Origin: Campylobacteraceae bacterium
GTDB lineage: Bacteria; Campylobacterota; Campylobacteria; Campylobacterales; Sulfurovaceae
Direction: 5' to 3'
NCBI GenBank assembly: GCA_027022775.1
Contig: JALVXO010000264.1
Coordinates: forward strand, 1-6,262
DNA: 6,262 nt
Numbering within the stretch: position 1 is the first letter of the stretch; every line of letters starts with the position of its first letter. The notes below the pieces were generated by a model. That model was not told where the DNA came from. It did no database searches and saw only the letters and a list, made by a program, of their open reading frames with translations. Shown one piece after another: positions 1 through 5,035 of this stretch. The position numbers and the translations under genes were made by a program.

Positions 1-267
1 GCACTGCGCAACAATCAGCCAAAAGAGCCAAGTGCCGGAAGCTTTTTCAAAAATCCGCCGGGAGATTACGCCGGCAGGCTTATTGAAGCGGTAGGATTAA
101 AAGGCAAACGAATCGGCAATATGGCATTTAGCCAAATGCATGCAAACTTTTTGGTAAATTTAGGCGGCGGCAAATTCGAAGAGGCAATTATGCTGGTTAA
201 TGAAGCAAAAAAAAGGGTTTATGAAGAGTTTGGAATTATGCTACAAGAAGAGGTAAAAATTTTATAA
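1..267 (+). CDS. murB: UDP-N-acetylenolpyruvoylglucosamine reductase (MurB), C-terminal part
   Basis: The 5' end lies outside the window; 88 C-terminal residues are visible in frame 1, ending at TAA 265-267. MurB is the cytoplasmic flavoprotein that reduces UDP-GlcNAc-enolpyruvate to UDP-MurNAc with NADPH, the second committed step of peptidoglycan synthesis. The fragment carries the family's signature EPSAGSFFKNP. The Ser of GSFF (fragment residue 14) corresponds to the catalytic proton-donor Ser of E. coli MurB. The segment from GKRIGN through SQMHANFLVN is also typical, and the last residues EEVKIL include the conserved C-terminal Glu that assists catalysis. It ends 74 bp before the next gene, with no convincing terminator hairpin in between, so read-through is possible. 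Identification is by motif recall and is confident; type I or IIa/IIb cannot be settled from this part alone. Confidence 0.93.
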   Translation, partial: ALRNNQPKEPSAGSFFKNPPGDYAGRLIEAVGLKGKRIGNMAFSQMHANFLVNLGGGKFEEAIMLVNEAKKRVYEEFGIMLQEEVKIL

Positions 268-302
268 TTTTTTAATTTCTGCATTTTATTTAAGGTTTTT
301 AC

Positions 303-308
303 TATATT
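303..308 (+). promoter_or_regulatory. possible -10 box for the speE-like/coaE/dapF operon
   Basis: TATATT lies 33 bp before the GTG start at 342 in the 74-bp gap after murB. There is no good -35 hexamer 17 bp upstream, but the upstream stretch is T-rich, as is common for Campylobacterota sigma-70 promoters. This is a weak call; transcription could simply continue from murB. Confidence 0.25.
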
Positions 309-341
309 ATGGCTAATAAATAAATATAAGAGGGAATAATC

Positions 342-935
342 GTGGAAAATTTAGATTTTATTAAAAGCGAAATGTTAACCCATATACCGGTAAATACACA
401 TGCAGATCCAAAATCGGTTTTAGTAATTAACGGCGGCAAAAGAATCAGCAAAGAACTGGATAAATACTCAATTTTTAATGAAATTGTCCATGTCGATAAA
501 AATGGCGTAATTGAAAACTTAAAATCTTTAGGAGCTAAAAAATTTGATATCGCAATAGTCTCAACAGGCGATTTTACCGGCAACAGAGAGTTCTGGATAG
601 AGCTTACCAAACTTTTGGATGCAAAAGCGGCAGTAGCAATTGAAATGAGCAATATCTTTACCAAAAAAGAAGAAGCCAAAAAAGAGTTAAAGCTAGCAGG
701 TGCAATATACCCTATTGTTATGCCTTACAGATACGACAAAGCAACCGACGGTGAAATAATAACCAGTGAATATTTAATGCTAGCAAGCAGATTTTACCAT
801 CCTACCGCAGATATTAATTTGCAAAGAGCCGATCTGACTGACGGTTTTGCATATTATAACAGCGATATAGCTATTGCAGCTTTTGCTGTGCCTCAAATGA
901 TTTTTAAAGAGTATCTTGGCATTATAAAAAGGTAA
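342..935 (+). CDS. Spermidine synthase-like protein, short and probably non-catalytic
   Basis: The protein has 197 residues. The GTG start at 342 is chosen because of AAGAGGGA at 328-335 with a 6-base gap. It resembles the Rossmann methyltransferase-like domain of SpeE (aminopropyltransferase, spermidine from putrescine and decarboxylated SAM). SEMLTHIPVNTH at residues 9-20 matches the E-x-L-x-H-x-P motif, and YYNSDIAIAAFAVP at 171-184 matches the YYN-x-(D/E)-x-x-x-AAFA-(L/V)-P end seen in Helicobacter SpeE. Two things are missing relative to classical SpeE. One is the N-terminal beta-strand domain of about 60-70 residues. The other is the usual cofactor loop and catalytic site: the GGGDG loop is NGGKRI (30-35), and the VDSxDP catalytic stretch is VSTGDF (73-78), so the first Asp is Ser while the second (D77) remains. 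Much of Campylobacterota makes spermidine by the carboxyspermidine route, which fits loss of catalysis. Its role is unknown. It sits 4 bp before coaE in a tight operon. Confidence 0.75.
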   Translation: MENLDFIKSEMLTHIPVNTHADPKSVLVINGGKRISKELDKYSIFNEIVHVDKNGVIENLKSLGAKKFDIAIVSTGDFTGNREFWIELTKLLDAKAAVAIEMSNIFTKKEEAKKELKLAGAIYPIVMPYRYDKATDGEIITSEYLMLASRFYHPTADINLQRADLTDGFAYYNSDIAIAAFAVPQMIFKEYLGIIKR

Positions 936-939
936 AGAT

Positions 940-1530
940 TTGGAACACGCAATTGTTTTAACAGGCGGTATAGCAAGCGGAAAAAGCACAGCTTCTGCAA
1001 TTTTGCAGCTGCTTGGATTTAGGGTTGTAGATGCTGATAAAATAGCTCATGAAGTCTTAAATGCAAGTGCAGATGAAATTGCGAAAGCTTTTGGGAAAGA
1101 GTTTATAACCCAAAACGGTGTAGATAGAAAAAAACTCGGCACGCTTGTTTTTGCCGATGCAAAAGAGCGCCAAAAGCTGGAATCTATTGTTCATCCTAAA
1201 ATAAAAGAAGAGATTTTTACCCGTGCAAAAGAGCAAGAAAAGTTTAAAAAACCATATTTAATAGATTTGCCGCTCTTTTTTGAGAGGCAAGAGTCTTACA
1301 GCGATTTTAAAAAAGTGCTGGTGGTATATGCTCCGCAAGAGATTCAGCTGCTCCGCCTTATAAAAAGAGACGGTTTTAGCAAAAAAGAGGCTTTGCAACG
1401 CTTAAACGCCCAGCTTCCTATTGAATATAAAAAAGAAAAAGCGAACTATTTAATAGACAACAGTAAAGATTTGGCTCATCTTCAAAAAGAGTGCGAAAAG
1501 GTAAAAGAAGAGATTTTAAAGGATTTTTAA
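940..1530 (+). CDS. coaE: Dephospho-CoA kinase
   Basis: CoaE phosphorylates the 3'-OH of the dephospho-CoA ribose using ATP, the final step of coenzyme A synthesis, in the cytoplasm. The 196-residue product has the usual length of the family (about 200). It starts with a P-loop, TGGIASGKST (residues 8-17), followed by VVDADKIAHEV (29-39), whose D33 is the conserved catalytic Asp. VHPKIKEEI and the DLPLFFE segment come later in the core, and a basic lid region RLIKRDGFSKKEALQRL follows. The start is TTG at 940, because the P-loop needs this N-terminus and AAAGG precedes it at 928-932. It lies 4 bp after the SpeE-like gene, and its TAA shares one base with the dapF ATG, so translational coupling is likely. 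Confidence 0.95.
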   Translation: MEHAIVLTGGIASGKSTASAILQLLGFRVVDADKIAHEVLNASADEIAKAFGKEFITQNGVDRKKLGTLVFADAKERQKLESIVHPKIKEEIFTRAKEQEKFKKPYLIDLPLFFERQESYSDFKKVLVVYAPQEIQLLRLIKRDGFSKKEALQRLNAQLPIEYKKEKANYLIDNSKDLAHLQKECEKVKEEILKDF

Positions 1531-2294
1531 TGCAGGTTACAAAATACGATGCAAGCGGAAACGATTTTATAATTTTTCACGATACAAAAAAGAAAAAACG
1601 CAATGAACTGGCAAAAATCTTATGCCACAGGCAAAAAGGGGTTGGGGCTGACGGTATGGTTGTGCTGGTTCCGCATCCTAAATACGATTTTGAGTGGGAA
1701 TTTTACAACAGCGACGGCAGTGAAGCCACTATGTGCGGCAATGCCACAAGGGCAGTTTCTCACTATGCAATAGAGCACGGTATCAGTATAAATGGAGAGT
1801 GTGAGTTTTTAACCGGAGCGGGGGTAATTAAAACAACAGTAAATGGAGATTATGTTGTAACTCAAATGCTAGAACCCAAAATTTTACAAAAAGATATTGA
1901 AGAGTTCGGCAAAAATTGGTGGTTGATTGATACCGGAGTGCCACATTTGGTAACACAAGTAAAAAATATTGAAAATTTTAATTTAGATGAGGCAAGAGAG
2001 TTAAGATACAAATATGATGCCAATGTAAATATCTATTTTTTAGATGAAGAGAGTTTAAAAGTCAGAACTTATGAACGCGGCGTAGAAGATGAAACACTCG
2101 CTTGCGGCACCGGTATTACGGCATCTTTTGTGCGTGCTCACAGTGAAGGAATTGTAAAAGACATAACAGCTGTTTACCCAAAAAGCGGGGAAGAGTTATA
2201 CCTGGAGTATGATGAAGGAGAGTACAAATTTGGAGGCAGAGTAACTAAAACCTTTACTGCAGAACTGTTTTTAAACTTAACTTCTTATATGTAG
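1530..2294 (+). CDS. dapF: Diaminopimelate epimerase
   Basis: DapF interconverts LL- and meso-diaminopimelate without a cofactor, giving meso-DAP for peptidoglycan cross-links and for lysine. The 254-residue protein starts MQVTKYDASGNDF, the standard opening with the substrate-binding Asn. Both halves of the catalytic pair are present: Cys69 in ATMCGNATR and Cys192 in LACGTG. Conserved GVGADG (37-42), YNSDGSEA (59-66), DTGVPH (134-139) and YERGVEDET (181-189) are also seen. I chose ATG 1530 because it overlaps the coaE stop (TAATG) and has AAAGGA at 1518-1523 with a 6-base gap. A GTG at 1491 would add 13 residues with no family match. It is the last gene of the operon before a probable terminator. 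Confidence 0.96.
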   Translation: MQVTKYDASGNDFIIFHDTKKKKRNELAKILCHRQKGVGADGMVVLVPHPKYDFEWEFYNSDGSEATMCGNATRAVSHYAIEHGISINGECEFLTGAGVIKTTVNGDYVVTQMLEPKILQKDIEEFGKNWWLIDTGVPHLVTQVKNIENFNLDEARELRYKYDANVNIYFLDEESLKVRTYERGVEDETLACGTGITASFVRAHSEGIVKDITAVYPKSGEELYLEYDEGEYKFGGRVTKTFTAELFLNLTSYM

Positions 2295-2410
2295 CAAAAG
2301 TGTTAATTAAAAAATTATAGTTTAATATAGTTAGATTATTTTGCTATATTTAGCCTTCTGCAGGCAATTTGACAAATTTAAACCAAAGTTAAAGTTTAAA
2401 ATTAAAAACA

Positions 2411-2443
2411 GGTAAAACAGTTTCAATTTACCGCGTTTTTTTT
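2411..2443 (+). terminator. probable rho-independent terminator after dapF
   Basis: GGTAAA (2411-2416) pairs with TTTACC (2427-2432) around a 10-base loop, followed after GCG by eight T (2436-2443). The stem is short and AT-containing, so strength is uncertain. Its placement, after the operon and just before the tRNA promoter, supports the call. The rest of 2295-2410 holds no gene that I can see; a second weak stem there (TTTAAAC 2377-2383 with GTTTAAA 2394-2400) has no T tract. Confidence 0.5.
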
Positions 2444-2447
2444 ATAA

Positions 2448-2476
2448 TTGACTTATTTATTTTTTTTTTATATAAT
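2448..2476 (+). promoter_or_regulatory. sigma-70 promoter of the tRNA-Val gene
   Basis: TTGACT (2448-2453) and TATAAT (2471-2476) are separated by exactly 17 bp. Transcription should begin near 2482-2484, about 10 bases before the mature tRNA end. This is the clearest promoter in the window, as expected for a stable RNA gene. Confidence 0.85.
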
Positions 2477-2493
2477 TTTAGGGTTTATTTTTT

Positions 2494-2569
2494 GGTTCCA
2501 TAGCTCAGTTGGTAGAGCACTACCTTGACATGGTAGTGGTCACAGGTTCGAGTCCTGTTGGAGCCACCA
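2494..2569 (+). tRNA. tRNA-Val (anticodon GAC)
   Basis: The gene has 76 nt with the CCA encoded (2567-2569). The cloverleaf is complete. The acceptor GGTTCCA (2494-2500) pairs with TGGAGCC (2559-2565) with one G-U, and the D stem is GCTC/GAGC. The anticodon stem CTACC (2520-2524) pairs with GGTAG (2532-2536) around TTGACAT, so the anticodon is GAC at 2527-2529, reading GUC and GUU valine codons. The T stem ACAGG/CCTGT encloses TTCGAGT. Six T follow directly (2570-2575) and may end transcription. It is a single gene, not a cluster. Confidence 0.97.
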
Positions 2570-2613
2570 TTTTTTAACATAATTTGGCAATACTGCCTAA
2601 AATGGCAGAAAAC

Positions 2614-2642
2614 TTGACAAAATTTGAATATTTTATTACTAT
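2614..2642 (+). promoter_or_regulatory. candidate sigma-70 promoter upstream of the repeat lipoprotein
   Basis: A consensus TTGACA (2614-2619) is followed after 17 bp by TACTAT (2637-2642, 4 of 6). A further TATAAT sits at 2670-2675 without a good -35. Transcripts from here would include the inverted repeat at 2698-2731 and the whole leader of the lipoprotein gene. In 2570-2900 I see no coding region. Confidence 0.45.
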
Positions 2643-2697
2643 TTTAATGTAGAATTGATATTTCTGTTTTATAATAGAGGTATCAAATTGAAATTAC

Positions 2698-2731
2698 AGA
2701 TTGCAATATTTTTTTTAAAAAATTGCAATCT
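2698..2731. repeat. perfect 10-bp inverted repeat across the proximal lipoprotein promoter
   Basis: AGATTGCAAT (2698-2707) and ATTGCAATCT (2722-2731) are exact reverse complements. After one mismatch the stem continues with TTTT/AAAA around a TTTT loop. It ends five bases before the TATAAT at 2736-2741 and so covers the -35 region of that promoter. That position suggests an operator. As RNA made from an upstream promoter it would form a 14-pair hairpin, but no T tract follows, so it is not a typical terminator. Confidence 0.6.
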
Positions 2732-2741
2732 AAATTATAAT
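2713..2741 (+). promoter_or_regulatory. probable proximal promoter of the repeat lipoprotein gene
   Basis: TATAAT at 2736-2741 is preceded by a T/A-rich stretch with only a weak TTTTAA at the -35 position (17-bp spacing), a style usual in Campylobacterota. Transcription would start near 2748 and give a leader of about 155 nt containing the paired segments at 2757-2860. Confidence 0.5.
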
Positions 2742-2756
2742 AGTGTAGTAATTAGA

Positions 2757-2860
2757 TTTTATCAAGGTTTCTAGGTGCGGTTAGCTTGATATCTACTGCT
2801 AATCTTTATTACAGGTAAAGCTTAACTGTGGATTATCAAGCTAGCTGCTAGTTGATAAAA
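2757..2860 (+). promoter_or_regulatory. structured 5' leader with nested and alternative stems
   Basis: Four related segments alternate in sense. Segment A is TTTTATCAA at 2757-2765 (with G at 2766), B is TAGCTTGATA at 2782-2791, C is TATCAAGCTA at 2834-2843, and D is TTGATAAAA at 2852-2860. In the best fold B pairs with C (10 bp, perfect) inside A with D (9 bp, perfect), with CTAG/CTAG possible between them and a small CTTTA/TAAAG hairpin at 2804-2820. A can instead pair with B, and C with D, with 7 bp each. A separate hairpin, TTCATC (2865-2870) with GATGAA (2876-2881), stands just before the ribosome-binding site. I do not recognise a known riboswitch class. It could be a cis-regulatory leader, a small RNA, or a set of DNA half-sites. 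Confidence 0.6.
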
Positions 2861-2903
2861 CACATTCATCTTTAAGATGAACAAAAAAAAACAAGGAGAA
2901 GAA

Positions 2904-3743
2904 ATGACTAAAAAAGTTATCGTTCTTGCTGCAACTGCTGCTTTGGCAGTAAGTTTCACAGGATGTACTCAACAAGCTGCTGCTGCAGGTGCTGCATCTG
3001 CTGCTGGTCAAAAAACAGTGGTAAAAGCTGCTAACCCGTCTGATTTAGGTTTATATCCGCCAAATGCTAGACCGGGTGAGTGTTATGCAAAAGTTTTAAT
3101 TCCAGCTAAATATAAAACTGTTACAGAAAAAGTTTTAGCTGACCAAGGCGGAGAGCGCTTAAAAGTTATTCCTGCAAAATATGGTTATAAAACTGTTAAA
3201 AAACTTGTAAGAGAGCCAGGTTATAAACTGGTAACTAAGCCGCCGGTATATAAAACTGTTACAGAAAGAGTAATGGTTAAACCTGAAACTTATAAATTAG
3301 TTACAATCCCAGCTAAATATAAATATGTAACTGAAAGAGTGCTTGTAAGCCCGGCAACTACTGAATGGAAAAAAGGTGTAGGTGTAACAAGCCCGCTTCC
3401 ACAAGGCGCTAAAGTTGACGGTGTTGCATGTTTGGTAAATGTTCCGCCAAAATACAAAACTATTAGAAAAAGAGTAATGGTAACTCCACCACAAACTAAA
3501 AAAATTGTTATTCCTGCACAGTACAAAACTATTACAAAAAGAGTGCTTGTAAAACCTGCAGAGACTGTTAAAGTTCCAATTCCAGCACAATACAGAACTG
3601 TTCAAGTTAAAACTATGATTGAACCGCCAAGAACAGTTACTGTTAAAACTCCACCAAAATACACTACAGTTACAAAAAGAGTTAAAGTATCTAACGCTTA
3701 CTACACTTGGCAAAGAGTTAACTGTAGAAGAGTTGTGCACTAA
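2904..3743 (+). CDS. Predicted outer-membrane lipoprotein made of 23-residue IPAKYKTVT-type repeats
   Basis: The protein has 279 residues. ATG 2904 is the likely start: it has AAGGAGAA at 2893-2900 and gives a proper signal peptide, whereas an in-frame ATG at 2877 would add a charged nine-residue tail and has no such site. A short basic start (MTKK) leads into a hydrophobic segment and the lipobox FTGC, so Cys21 should be lipidated. Thr follows it, not Asp, which predicts outer-membrane sorting. A small Ala-rich linker (22-35) precedes RPGECY (56-61), then eight repeats begin at residues 66, 89, 112, 135, 180, 203, 226 and 249. Three further Cys (60, 175, 274) and Trp155/Trp269 mark non-repeat segments. 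Similar repeats occur, from memory, before OmpA-like or peptidoglycan-binding domains in other proteobacteria; here the protein ends with the repeats (YYTWQRVNCRRVVH). It is very rich in Lys, Val, Thr and Pro, likely all-beta. Its function is unknown. It is a single-gene unit with its own promoters and leader. Confidence 0.85.
   Translation: MTKKVIVLAATAALAVSFTGCTQQAAAAGAASAAGQKTVVKAANPSDLGLYPPNARPGECYAKVLIPAKYKTVTEKVLADQGGERLKVIPAKYGYKTVKKLVREPGYKLVTKPPVYKTVTERVMVKPETYKLVTIPAKYKYVTERVLVSPATTEWKKGVGVTSPLPQGAKVDGVACLVNVPPKYKTIRKRVMVTPPQTKKIVIPAQYKTITKRVLVKPAETVKVPIPAQYRTVQVKTMIEPPRTVTVKTPPKYTTVTKRVKVSNAYYTWQRVNCRRVVH
3099..3689 (+). repeat. eight in-frame 69-bp coding repeats in the lipoprotein gene
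   Basis: The core is (I/V)PA(K/Q)YKTVT(E/K)RV(L/M)V. Start-to-start distances are 23 residues for every neighbouring pair except copy 4 to copy 5, where the gap is 45, close to two units. The interrupted stretch (ATTEWKKGVG onward to ACLV, residues 151-177) replaces what would be a unit. Copies differ considerably at the DNA level, so this is an old duplication, not a recent slippage array. Confidence 0.85.
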
Positions 3744-3748
3744 TTCTT

Positions 3749-3790
3749 TTCCCCCTTTGGGGGAGTATTTAAAATAAGTATGTTTTTTTT
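3749..3790 (+). terminator. probable terminator after the lipoprotein gene
   Basis: Seven bases after the stop, CCCCC (3751-3755) and GGGGG (3759-3763) form a strong GC stem with a TTT loop, extended by T-A and T-G pairs. The bases right after are only moderately T-rich (AGTATTTAAAATAAG); a run of eight T comes at 3783-3790. The GC block is striking in such AT-rich DNA. Confidence 0.6.
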
Positions 3791-3915
3791 AATTTAAATC
3801 CCCTTTAATTCTTCTTGAAAGAACAGTATCCCTTCAAATAATTTTATCAGAGAAAAAAAAGTTTTGTTTCCACTGCTTTATAAATTTCTCATAATATCAT
3901 GGCAATGCAGTAAAA

Positions 3916-3941
3916 AAAAGTTAAAAGTTAAGCCCTGACCC
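3916..3941 (+). repeat. 26-bp direct repeat, copy 1
   Basis: It is identical to 4037-4062 and contains two AAGTTAA heptamers followed by GCCCTGACCC. The style (heptamers ending in a GACCC block) recalls REP-like dispersed repeats associated with Y1/RAYT transposases, but no transposase is in the window. In 3771-3915 I see no gene or clear signal. Confidence 0.85.
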
Positions 3942-3953
3942 TTATAATTCTCC

Positions 3954-3969
3954 AAATTTTGCAAAATTT
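3954..3969. repeat. 16-bp perfect palindrome
   Basis: AAATTTTGCAAAATTT reads the same on both strands and lies between the two 26-bp direct repeats, upstream of the sirtuin gene. It could be a regulator site. Its low complexity means chance is also plausible. Confidence 0.5.
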
Positions 3970-4005
3970 TTTGCTCAATTAATGCTATTTTAACTTAAAA
4001 ACTCT

Positions 4006-4011
4006 TATATT
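4006..4011 (+). promoter_or_regulatory. possible -10 box of the sirtuin gene
   Basis: TATATT lies 63 bp before the ATG at 4075 with no recognisable -35. If used, the transcript would begin near 4018 and carry the second direct repeat in its leader. This is a weak call. Confidence 0.22.
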
Positions 4012-4036
4012 ACTAAAAACAGCAGTTTTGGTTTGC

Positions 4037-4062
4037 AAAAGTTAAAAGTTAAGCCCTGACCC
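4037..4062 (+). repeat. 26-bp direct repeat, copy 2, next to the sirtuin ribosome-binding site
   Basis: It is an exact copy of 3916-3941, 121 bp further on. It ends one base before AAGGAGGAAGG (4064-4074), so the Shine-Dalgarno of the sirtuin gene is almost fused to the repeat. Confidence 0.85.
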
Positions 4063-4074
4063 CAAGGAGGAAGG

Positions 4075-4908
4075 ATGACTAAAGAGAAAATAGAGACAGC
4101 AAGAGAAATTGTAAAAGAGGCAGATGCGGTATTAATTACGGCAGGCGCTGGGATGGGGGTTGATAGCGGGCTGCCGGACTTTAGGGGAGTTCAAGGATTT
4201 TGGAGGGCTTATCCTGCAGCTAAAAGGCTCAATTTAAGGTTTGAAGAGCTGGCAAACCCGCGCTGGTTTAAAGAAGACCCGGCGCTTGCCTGGGCATTTT
4301 ACGGCCACAGACTAAATTTATACAGAAAAACCAAGCCGCACAAAGGGTTTAAGCTGCTTTTGGATTTGACAAAAGAGAAAGGCGGCAACTATTTTGTTTT
4401 TACCTCCAATGTTGACGGGCATTTTCAAAAAGCTGGCTTTGACAAAGAGAGAATTGTTGAAATTCACGGGACTATCCACTATCTGCAGTGTGCAAACCGC
4501 TGCACCAGAGAGGTTTGGGAAGCTCCAAAAGAAGATATCAAAATAGATATGCAAAATTTTAAAGCGCTTACAATACCAAAATGCAAAAATTGCGGCGGAG
4601 TGGCGAGGGTAAATATTTTAATGTTTGGTGACTGGGAGTATATTGCAGACTATAGAAACAGACAGATGGATAGGCTTTTAAACTGGCTGAAATCTGTAGA
4701 AACAAGCGGGCAAAAACTGGCAGTAATTGAGATAGGAGCAGGGCTTGCCGTTCCGACAGTCAGAAACTTTAACGAAGAGGTATGCAGCGATTACACAAAA
4801 GCAAAACTGATAAGAATAAACCCAAGAGAAGACCAAACCCCGCCTAAACTAGGAGTAGGTTTGCACATGGGAGGATTAGAAGCGCTGGAGAAGATAGTGA
4901 AGAGTTAA
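4075..4908 (+). CDS. Sir2-family NAD-dependent protein deacylase/ADP-ribosyltransferase
   Basis: The 277-residue protein starts at ATG 4075 behind a very strong AAGGAGG (4064-4070). The Sir2 Rossmann fold is intact. GAGMGVDSGLPDFRG (24-38) binds NAD+, FTSNVDGHF (109-117) contains the N112/D114 pair of the TQNID motif, and His131 in EIHG is the catalytic base. A zinc ribbon follows as C139-x3-C143 and C170-x2-C173. NILMFGDW (180-187), EIGAGLAV (219-226) and IRINPRE (246-252) correspond to the later NAD-site strands. Family enzymes use NAD+ to remove acyl groups from lysines or, in some branches, to ADP-ribosylate proteins. The motifs differ from CobB/SIRT5 types (M and D in the NAD loop, DGHF, and FW at 42-43), so substrate and symbol are left open. 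It has no extra domain or signal peptide, so it is probably a cytoplasmic single-domain enzyme, not a defence-type SIR2 effector. It stands alone between repeat clusters. Confidence 0.92.
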   Translation: MTKEKIETAREIVKEADAVLITAGAGMGVDSGLPDFRGVQGFWRAYPAAKRLNLRFEELANPRWFKEDPALAWAFYGHRLNLYRKTKPHKGFKLLLDLTKEKGGNYFVFTSNVDGHFQKAGFDKERIVEIHGTIHYLQCANRCTREVWEAPKEDIKIDMQNFKALTIPKCKNCGGVARVNILMFGDWEYIADYRNRQMDRLLNWLKSVETSGQKLAVIEIGAGLAVPTVRNFNEEVCSDYTKAKLIRINPREDQTPPKLGVGLHMGGLEALEKIVKS

Positions 4909-4935
4909 TAGTGAATAGTGAAGAGTGAATAGTTA
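4894..4935 (+). repeat. six tandem 7-bp repeats spanning the sirtuin stop codon
   Basis: The units are ATAGTGA, AGAGTTA, ATAGTGA, ATAGTGA, AGAGTGA and ATAGTTA, with consensus A(T/G)AGT(G/T)A and no spacer. The gene's TAA (4906-4908) overlaps units 2 and 3, so the last four codons are part of the array. Seven is not a multiple of three, so unit gain or loss before the stop would change the C-terminus. Confidence 0.85.
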
Positions 4936-5035
4936 TGGAAAATTACTTTGCAATTGTTTTTTTAGAGAAGAGAGATTAGTATAAATTGGAAGCTAGAAGT
5001 TTTTTGTAATCGGTATGTTCAAGGGGAAAATAACC

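Noticed and set aside
302..679. 125-codon minus-strand open frame opposite the SpeE-like gene
   Set aside because: No domain is recognisable, it overlaps a gene with clear family similarity, and no promoter or ribosome site fits.
1491..1529. Upstream GTG as the dapF start
   Set aside because: The added residues match the coaE 3' end in another frame, not DapF; ATG 1530 has the Shine-Dalgarno and the conserved N-terminus.
2494..2575. tRNA-Val as an integration site for a genomic island
   Set aside because: No integrase gene and no duplicated tRNA 3' end are visible in the window.
2877..2903. Upstream ATG as the lipoprotein start
   Set aside because: It would add MNKKKQGEE before the signal peptide and place the real ribosome-binding site inside the coding region.
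3290..3740. Minus-strand open frames opposite the repeat lipoprotein gene
   Set aside because: They are side effects of the repetitive, biased codons of the real gene; their compositions are odd (Asn/Ser/Phe-rich) and there are no supporting signals.
3916..4062. CRISPR array
   Set aside because: There are only two repeats, with one 95-bp interval, no leader and no cas genes.
4075..4908. SIR2 as an anti-phage NADase effector
   Set aside because: It is a single-domain sirtuin with intact catalytic His and zinc ribbon, without the partner genes (argonaute, HerA, DSR-type helical domain) typical of defence SIR2 proteins.
4935..4979. 14-codon frame starting MENYFAIVF after the sirtuin gene
   Set aside because: It has no ribosome-binding site, begins inside the heptamer array and shows no sign of coding.
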